Part shown: positions 57,359-64,000 of the stretch, piece by piece | Numbering within the stretch: the first letter of the stretch is position 1 | How the letters are laid out: every line of letters starts with the position of its first letter | Source: Adiantum capillus-veneris | Lineage: Eukaryota; Streptophyta; Polypodiopsida; Polypodiales; Pteridaceae | Length of the DNA stretch: 64,000 bases | Direction of reading: 5' to 3' | Assembly: GCA_014529385.2 (NCBI GenBank) | Contig: CM043966.1 | Coordinates: 39,800,037 to 39,864,036, forward strand | Notes under the pieces: model-generated | Told to the model about the DNA's origin: nothing | Database searches by the model: none | The model's input: the letters and a program-made list of their open reading frames with translations, nothing else | Translations under genes and position numbers: made by a program

Positions 57359-58880
57359 CGTGTGTGGTATTTCGACAGTTGTGCTACAAAGCACATTACC
57401 TCACATCGCGAATTGTTTACCTCTCTCGAGTCTGTCCCTCATGGGAATCCAGCCACTTGTGCCAACAATGCCTCTTATCCGGTTCAGAGAGTTGGAAAGA
57501 TTGTGCTTACTGCTGCAAATGGCAGTTCCTTCACACTTGTTGATGAAGTTTATGTACCTGGGATCAAGAAGAATCTCTTGTTTGTATCCGCACTTGCTAG
57601 ACTTGGACTTGTAGTCAAATTTGTGGATGACAAATATACAGTTCATGATATCAGTTTTGGTGATGAAATTGTTGCATCTAGTCTTTTGTGTCGTGGGTTG
57701 TATAAGCTCACTTTGTATGACAAGTGTGGACAAAATTTTGCAAATGCTGTTGCAGATTCAAGGGCTATTTCAGATACAAAACTTGGCATGCACGTTTTGG
57801 TCATCTAAATTTTGCCAGTTTGCTGCGTTTGCAGAAATCTGATATGATTGCTTCTTTTCCGCCTCTTGAAGCACCTGTCAAACATGTTTGTGAAGGCTAT
57901 ATTTTGGGTAAGATGTAGCGTTCTAAGTTTCCAAAGGATGGTTCACTTCGGGCCACATGCACGTTGCAGCTTGTGCATAGTGATGTTTGTGGGCCCATGC
58001 AAACTCCATCCTTGGGCAATTACCTTTACTTCGTGACTTTCATTGATGATTACTCCAGGCATGCATGGTTATTTCCGCTTAAAGCGAAGTCCGAAGTTTT
58101 TATGTGCTTCAAACAAGTTCTGGCTATGGCTCAAAATGTCTCGAAATGTACTATGGGCACCCTCCGTTCCAATCGAGGGGGAGAGTATATGTCTCATGAA
58201 TTTAATGCATTTCTGGCTAGTCGTGGGATAAAACACCACTGTACAGTGCCTTATACACCTCAGCAAAATGGTGTTACTGAGAGGAAAAACAAGTCACTGA
58301 AGGAAATGGCACGATGTATGGTCAAAAGTCAAGCTTTGCCGCATTCTTTTTGGCTTGAGGCCATCATGTGTGGCACTTATGTATTTAGCCGGTGTCCTAC
58401 AAAAGTTTTGTAGTCTATTACTCCATATGAAGCATGGCATGATAGAAAGCCTTCTCTTGAGCACATGCGTGTTTTTGGCTGTTTGGCATATTCTTTGGTG
58501 CCACAAACACAACATAGAAAATTGGATGATAAGGCTGTCAAATGTATTTTTTGTTGGTTATAGTGCTGAAAGCAAAGGTTACAAGTTATATCATCCGCAA
58601 ACAAAGCGTATTCTGGTTTCAGGAGATGTAGTGTTTGTGGAAGATTTTGTTCAGCCCTTGCTGTCATATACTAGAGACAGTAATATAAGTTCACAGGACA
58701 TTTATGACACTTTGTTGCCTCTTTTCAGTGGTGGAAATACGAATTTAATTTCCAATGAGGAAAATGTACAGTCTATGGGGGTTTCTAAAAATGTTATAGA
58801 TCATACTATTACTAATGCAGATGTACATGATGGGCTTGATGAGGAAAGGGCTGAAAATGAGCAGGCTAGAGGTATGCCAA
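57359..58880 (+). pseudogene. pol: Copia protease and integrase
   Basis: The protease begins right after the Gag stop with 'VWYFDSCATKHIT' (D-S-C instead of the usual D-S-G), then 'VYVPGIKKNLLFVSALARLG'. The integrase zinc region 'HARFGHLNFASLL' (about 57790-57830) is in another frame. The core 57964-58413 has 'LVHSDVCGPMQTPSLG' (first Asp), 'LRSNRGGEYMSHEF' where the second catalytic Asp is Asn (AAT at 58171-58173), and 'PQQNGVTERKNKSLKEMARC' (Glu present). After a stop near 58413, 'SITPYEAWHDRKPSLEHMRV' and 'VFVGYSAESKGYKLYHP' complete the integrase end. Inactive. Confidence 0.9.
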
Positions 58881-60460
58881 AATGGTTGGTGCACCTTTGT
58901 CTAGTCCTACTCGTTCAGGCTCTCGCCATGCATCTTATGCATCAGATTGTTATGCTTTGGCTGTGTCTAGCTTACATGATGTTGAGGAGCCTCTATCTTT
59001 TGATGAAGCACAGAATTCAGAAAATTGGATGGCTGTCATGCAATCAGAATATGATGAAAATGACACATGGACTTTATGTGATTTGCCTCCTAGCAAAAAG
59101 GCCATTGGTACGAAGTGGATTTACAAATTGAAACGCAAGCCGGATGGTGAGATCGATCGCCATATGTCTCGACTCTTTGCAAAGGTTTATGCACGGCAAA
59201 AAGGCATAGATTATGAAGAGACTTTTGCTCCCACTTGTCGTATGACTACTGTGCGTTTTCTATGTGCATTGGCAACTCATTTTGGTTGGGATGTACATCA
59301 TGTACAGAAATTGTTACTACGTTCTTGAATGGTGACATATTTGAGAAAATTTATGCAACGTAGCCTCGCGGTTTTGTCATAAAAGGAAAAGAGGACAAAG
59401 TGTGAAAATGTAAGAAGGATTTGTATGGGTTGAAGCAATCTCCTCGTGCTTGGTATGAGAAAGCTGACACTCATTTGGTTAAACGAGGCTTTCGTAACAG
59501 TCCAACAGAAAGCACATTGTATATAAAGCGTGAGGGTGATGTACTTCTCATTGTGGTTCGATGAGTTGCTGATCACTAGACCAAATGAGAGACATATTGC
59601 TGAATTTAAGGCTGATTTGAATGCTACTTTCAAGATGAAAGTTTGGGGCTATTGCATCATTACTTGGGTATACAATTTAAGCAGTGTGATGGTGGTATTG
59701 CCTTGTGTCAGAAAAGCTACATAGAGACATTGCTATGTAAGTTTGGACTTGAGGATTGCAAACCTATTGCCACTCACATGGAAACAGGTTTGAAGTTGAG
59801 TCTACATGATGCTGGCGATCCTGCTGATGTCACTCTTTACCAAACTATTGTTGGCTGCCTCATTTATGTATGCAACACGAGTCCAAATATTCAGTTTGCA
59901 GTCTCACAGGTTAGCAAATTTATGCATAGCCCAGGGTCTAAGCATTGGCACGCTGTCAAGAGGATTTTTTGCTACCTTAGTGGCACTTTATATCTTGGCT
60001 TGTTTTATCCCAAGGGGGGGTCATTGCCGCCAGACTTACATGCTTTTTCGAACTCAGATTGGGCTGGTTGTTTTGACACGCAAGTGTTCACAAGTGGTTT
60101 TTGTTTCATGCTTGGAAGTTCATGTATATCATGGTTGAGCAAGAACCAACCTACTGTGGCCACTTTGAGTTGTGAGGCTGAGTACAGGGCAGTCCTCACA
60201 ACTACGGTTGAGTGTGTATGACTCAGACGCATTATGGCTAATTTGGGTGTTGGACAAGACACTGCCAACACTATCTACACTAACAGTCAGAGCGCATTGG
60301 CAGTTGTGAGGAACCCAGTTTTTCATGCTCGCACAAAGCACATCGAGGTGCATTACCATATGTCAGGGAGAGGCTCTCAGCAGGAGAGATCAGCTTGGCT
60401 TATGTGCCAACACAGGACAACCTTGCAGATCTTTCACAATGGCATTGTCTTGTGAGAAGC
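58881..60460 (+). pseudogene. pol: Copia reverse transcriptase and RNase H
   Basis: 'ENWMAVMQSEYDENDTWTLC' and 'KAIGTKWIYKLKRKPDGEID' open the RT (59017-59160), followed by 'GIDYEETFAPTCRMTTVRF'. After 59325 the frame breaks several times; the active site that should read YVDDLLI is reduced to 'FDELLI' at about 59559-59576. The connection ('TPxxxTLYQTIVGCLIY', 59826-59870) and RNase H are better kept: 'NSDWAGCFDTQVFTSGFCFM' (60054-60113), 'EAEYRAVLTTTVECV' (60177-60221) and 'TNSQSALAVVRNPVFHARTK' (60280-60339). The tail ends near 60510. Confidence 0.88.
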
Positions 60461-60548
60461 TTGAAGCTTTCCGCAAAACTTTGGGCTTACTCCCCTTTGT
60501 GGACTGATCATGTCCTTAGGGCATGGCACTTCCCTTTACTCATGCGCT

Positions 60549-60725
60549 GGGGCATTTTTTCCCTCTTTAGGAGTTTTTTTCCCCCGAGCATCGTATATAC
60601 ACCCATCACTCTAGGGCTATCTATCTTTCCATTGCATACTAAGTAACACACTCTTTATAGTGTGCCTTGAGCTTCCTTCGTCTTCTCCAAGTTGTGTGCG
60701 TTTCTCTGCAACCCTAATTCCAACA
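60549..60725 (+). repeat. 3' LTR of the copia element (left 50 bp not matching)
   Basis: From ggggcattttttccctc it matches the 5' LTR with about ten differences over 177 bp and ends AATTCCAACA. The 50 bp before it (60499-60548) should be the LTR start but do not match the 5' LTR, and no purine tract is visible there. Confidence 0.8.
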
Positions 60726-60730
60726 GGGAT

Positions 60731-61660
60731 TTGATCACTTCCAAGTGGAAAGTAAAACCAGTGGGCACCTCTGTCTCCGTCAGAATGTGGAATTCTTGGT
60801 TCACCATTAAGGAAGTCTTGCATCTTTCCCAAAAAGTTGTACTTGACTTCTCTATTTTGTGTTAGGATTCCATTTAGTTATGCTGGTATGCCAAGAAACA
60901 TGGAAGAACACTGCCTATAAAAGCCCACAAGTGTTTCAAAGCTGGCATAAGAACCAGGGGAGATATTCAAACTAATGGAATCTAGTTTACCCCATAGCAG
61001 ATCACTAACCAGTTTAACATCTCCTCTGGTTGACTTAATAAAATTCTATGCAGATTAGAGGACTTGAAGAAACTACAAGCTCAAGTTGGTCTGAGACACT
61101 ACAAGAGCATCACTCTGGCAGGCATAGAAAACAAGGAAAATAATTTGTTTTCTAGCATTCTTGACTTTGATGAGGACCTCAGAAAGAGTCTCAACAAGAA
61201 ATGGAGACTCATCTGGAGTTCTAAGCAGTGGATATACACGTTTAAATGTGCGTGGAGATTCTCTATTCCTATCAAGCATAGCATTTTTGGCCTAGTTAAT
61301 CATACATCAAGGTGTCTAGACTTCTAAAAAATCATTGAAGGCAAGATTGGGAAATGTAATGTGCAACAAGTGTGGTTCTCCAAAAGACATCAAACACCTA
61401 TTTGTAGAGTGTCCAGCTAACACCAAAAAAATGTAAGATTTCCATCTTTTGCAATTAAGAAAAAAAGATACAAGCCTATTGTGGGACGCATCTCTAACCT
61501 CATTACCCTATCTTATTGCAGTATTAGCAAGAACCACGATTAATTTGTCAATCCATGGGACGAAGCTGATTCGACTAGTGCATAGAGGCTACAAGAGGTT
61601 GTCAATCTCTCGGAAAACAACTAACAACTCGCATCTAGCTCAAGCTACACTCAAGTGACT
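60731..61660 (+). pseudogene. LINE ORF2, C-terminal part, resumed after the copia insert
   Basis: It continues the LINE from 55680: 'DLITSKWKVKPVGTSVSVRM' and 'MWNSWFTIKEVLHLSQKVV' (60729-60845), 'LRHYKSITLAGIENKENNLF' (61094-61153), 'KKWRLIWSSKQWIYTFKCAW' (61196-61255) and the C-terminal zinc motif 'CNKCGSPKDIKHLFVEC' (C-x2-C-x7-H-x4-C, about 61360-61412). A tail to 61658 ('LHRGYKRLS'-like) ends the ORF. Stops and frame changes occur near 60870 and 61325. Confidence 0.85.
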
Positions 61661-62340
61661 GAAATCACCAAAAGCCAATTGCTCATCAGCAAAAAAATCA
61701 CATCCATTACAGCATCAAATGACATCCAAACGTAACGAAACTTCTAAGACAAGATTTTATAAGACCTAAGCACACATGCGTATGGTCTCAAACCCCACTT
61801 TAGGTCAAGTTCCAATATCGCAATTATTAACAGCAATGGATTTTTGACCTAGTCGTTTTCGACCCAGAATGAATCCAAATGCTTAGCAATGATTCCCCAA
61901 TACCCTGCCTATGCTTAGTTTTCAATTTAAAAGTGTAAATTCCTAGTTATGATGAAATTAGGCCGCGGGTCCGGTGATGGAAAAATCTACGAAATACTAT
62001 GAACTTCTTACGTCAATGCGTAGAGATTTTACCTGCAGTTGCAATGCAACAAACGCAATTGCAATGTGACAACTGGGGAGAGAGTAGGAAGCGCGAGAAG
62101 GAGAGAAGTGAGAGTCGTTAGCTCACGCTGTGTATTTCTTATCCAAAACTTGTAAAAAACTTACAAAAATTGGCTTTTATACCTTAGCCAAGGTTTTTGG
62201 GTGGTCAAAACTAATAATCTGGAGTTCTACCAAAGCTGGGTAATGACTGGATGATACAATCTGGAAGCTTGTAGCCCCAGCTCATAAATTACAGAGTTTA
62301 TACGAGAAAGAGTATCTTAGTGCATATTCAATTTAGATGT
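61661..62340. other. LINE 3' end and unassigned sequence
   Basis: No gene seen. A poly(A) tail or simple-repeat LINE end could not be placed with confidence. The last bases before 62341 lead directly into Helitron coding sequence, so a breakpoint lies in this stretch. Confidence 0.3.
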
Positions 62341-62835
62341 TAGAGGAAAACACACATTTTGTACACAATTGAATATCTAAATAGCCTTACTCTTGGTGGT
62401 GATTTTCCACCTCATGCTTCTGTCTTGAAAGAAAATGATCCTATCATGTTGCTACAGAATATGGATCCAAGACGTGGATTATGTAACGGAACCAGATTGA
62501 TATGCAAGCAATTTCATCATAAGGTAATTGAGGGAGAGATAGTTATAGGATCAAATATTGGAGAGAGAGTTTTTATTCCAAGGATCGACTTTATTGTTGG
62601 AAACCATCAAGGGCTTCCATTTCAAATGAAGCGCCATCAGTTTCCAATCATGCTAGCTTTTGGGATGACTATCAACAAAGCACAAGGGCAAACACTGGGA
62701 ATTCTCGTTCTATATCTTGCATCATCGATCTTCTCTCACAGAAGATTATATGTTGCAATGTCATTGTTGAAAGGACACCCTTTCAACAACGTTTCCATAA
62801 AGATTCCTCAAAGATTCTGTAAATATTCCACATGA
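62341..62835 (+). pseudogene. Helitron helicase, C-terminal fragment
   Basis: An open frame of about 160 codons: 'TIEYLNSLTLGGDFPPHAS', 'PIMLLQNMDPRRGLCNGTRL' and 'FPIMLAFGMTINKAQGQTLG' (helicase motifs V-VI region, with the conserved T-I-N-K-x-Q-G-Q), then 'FSHRRLYVAMS', where 'YVALSR' is usual. This is the last third of a plant Helitron (PIF1-type) helicase. It is exactly the part missing from the Helitron at 32904, but it is on the opposite strand 28 kb away, so it is probably another copy. Upstream domains are absent. Confidence 0.9.
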
Positions 62836-62839
62836 AGAT

Positions 62840-63823
62840 GGTGATGAAGTAATGAAGATGAAGATGGATGCTGCAACATGAAGATACGAGTTCATGGACA
62901 TCATCAAATATCCCATTATTATTATTTTGAGCCATTACAGCCACTTTTGTAATGTTTACGGGAACCTCATATTTTAAATCGGCACTTGTATTTTGGCCGC
63001 AGATGCTTGTATAATGAGTAAAGCCAACTCAGTTTCTTGTAATTAAGCTCTGTAGAAGCCTAGGGACAATTCATGTCATTTGGTCGGACATTAGGTTTGA
63101 AGGCTTTGTATATAAGTTGAAACCTAAGGCTTTGTAAAAGACACATTACGTTATCTCAATTAAGATACAGTCGTGGGTTCTGTAGCACACAGTAGTGAGC
63201 TTCACGCACACACACCGTCGCGCACACTAATCACATTGCAGATATGAGAGTAGGAGCGTGTTAGCATCGAGGAGCTCTCCGCGTCGACGCAAGCAATGCA
63301 AGCCGAGGACCACATTGCGAGCCCGCCTGCTACGAGCTATATTTGGTCGTAAGTACCTCAAACGACATCCGTTCTGCATGATCGAGTAATCGTTAGAATC
63401 AGGGCGAGAAGCTCTTCGTGTTGATGTCTTTGTAGATCAGTTCCGGACACTTTGAAAATTTCTGTTTTGAATCTATCGCGACAGCGATTAGAGATCTTAC
63501 AGTTATGGTTTTCAGGGTTTAGGTGTTTGGCCGTAGAGGATATATCCTTGTGAGTCTTGCCCTCCGATTTTGAGTCATTCTGATATGATTTGAGACTATT
63601 TCGAGCTTGTAGTGTTTCGTAGGATGCGTTGTCTGTTTCTTTGCTTTATGGTAGTGTTGTGGTAGGATTAGTGACTATAGAGTGTTGTTCGTGTCTAGCT
63701 CAGGGTTGACAACCCAGAGATTTCCTCCATGCCCTAGTCGGGTCAGCTACGTCCTCGGATTGACAGTTTTTTGGTCTGTGTTCTCGCTGTGCTCCATCGT
63801 CCGTCGCGGCGAACCCGCTAACA
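62840..63823 (+). mobile_element. 5' LTR of an Athila/Tat-type gypsy element (start uncertain)
   Basis: The right end is fixed by ...CGCTAACA at 63823 followed by a primer-binding site. A TATA-like 'gtatataagttg' lies at 63107-63118, so the LTR must start before that; no clear TG start could be chosen between 62836 and 63110. The U5 part has catgccctagtcgggtcagc (63730-63749), shared with the LTR that ends at 10414. Confidence 0.7.
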
Positions 63824-63842
63824 TTGGCGCCGCTGTCGGGGA
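63824..63842 (+). promoter_or_regulatory. Primer-binding site, tRNA-Asp type
   Basis: TTGGCGCCGCTGTCGGGGA directly after the LTR. It matches the TGGCGCCG(T/C)TG(C/T)CGGGGA pattern used by plant Athila/Tat elements, complementary to the 3' end of tRNA-Asp. Confidence 0.85.
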
Positions 63843-64000
63843 CGAAGTGCCTAAACTAGCGTAGACCGCATCACTCGTGTTTGATAGTATAGCGTTTCTC
63901 TAGAGTTTTCTAGAGTGTTGTCACCATTTGCCTTCTTAGTGAGAAGTCAGAGAGCGGATCTCTTGACTGAGGGATAGCCAAGGAGCCTACGTCTCACTGA
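63843..64000 (+). other. Leader of the Athila/Tat-type element, cut by the window edge
   Basis: Untranslated leader after the primer-binding site. Gag is expected to the right of the window. Confidence 0.6.

Larger units (their letters stand above)
55681..60725 (+). mobile_element. Ty1/copia element, 5.0 kb, nested in the LINE, inactive
   Basis: 5' LTR 55681-55907, primer-binding site at 55910, Gag from 56270, protease-integrase-RT-RNase H, 3' LTR ending 60725. The order (IN before RT) defines Ty1/copia. The target site is GGGAC on the left (55676-55680) and GGGAT on the right (60726-60730), a 5-bp duplication with one change. LINE coding sequence continues in frame across the site once the insert and one copy are ignored. 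It has many stops and frameshifts, so it is older than the chromovirus. Confidence 0.93.

Overview
The window reads as nuclear DNA of a land plant with a large, repeat-dense genome. Almost everything recognisable is a transposable element: Ty3/gypsy (a chromovirus and Athila/Tat-like elements), Ty1/copia, a LINE, a Penelope-like element, Helitron fragments, short DNA transposons, tandem repeats and long (GT)n, (GA)n and (CT)n runs. No clear intact host gene, tRNA, rRNA or bacterial-type operon was found. The Tat-like polyprotein resembles, from memory only, proteins of ferns and other seed-free plants, so a homosporous fern is a reasonable guess but is not proven.

Layout. 1-1993: end of one LTR element (polypurine tract and probable 3' LTR). 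2690-4360: an old minus-strand LTR related to the chromovirus LTR further on. 4361-10414: a decayed non-autonomous LTR element with retropepsin-like fragments, carrying a 220-bp inverted-repeat insert and ending in a 3' LTR. 10415-11440: microsatellites and two GC-rich palindromes. 11443-21291: a broken Tat-like gypsy polyprotein (Gag, PR, RT, RNase H, IN) followed by an unusual second retropepsin that is split by about 2.2 kb. 21292-32890: non-coding LTR-like DNA, then a coiled-coil Gag-like coding region broken by a 5.2-kb insertion that is flanked by a 521-bp direct duplication and holds a 199-bp satellite and a CACTA-ended transposon.

32904-43262: one Helitron replicase on the minus strand, split by the one intact element here, an 8.8-kb chromovirus (34120-42927) with near-identical LTRs and an open 1593-residue Gag-Pol. 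43273-44794: a gag-only copia-type remnant on the minus strand. 46160-49091: two convergent, unidentified, partly decayed genes with apparent spliceosomal introns. 49277-52140: a Penelope-like element. 52400-61660: a LINE split by a 5-kb copia element (55681-60725). 62341-62835: the C-terminal end of another Helitron helicase. About 62840-64000: the 5' LTR, a tRNA-Asp-type primer-binding site and the leader of an Athila/Tat-type element that runs out of the window.

The two nested insertions are the clearest structural results: removing the chromovirus or the copia element together with one target-site copy brings the host reading frame back into register. The least explained items are the convergent gene pair, the downstream retropepsin of the Tat-like element, and the inverted-repeat insertion inside a 521-bp duplication.
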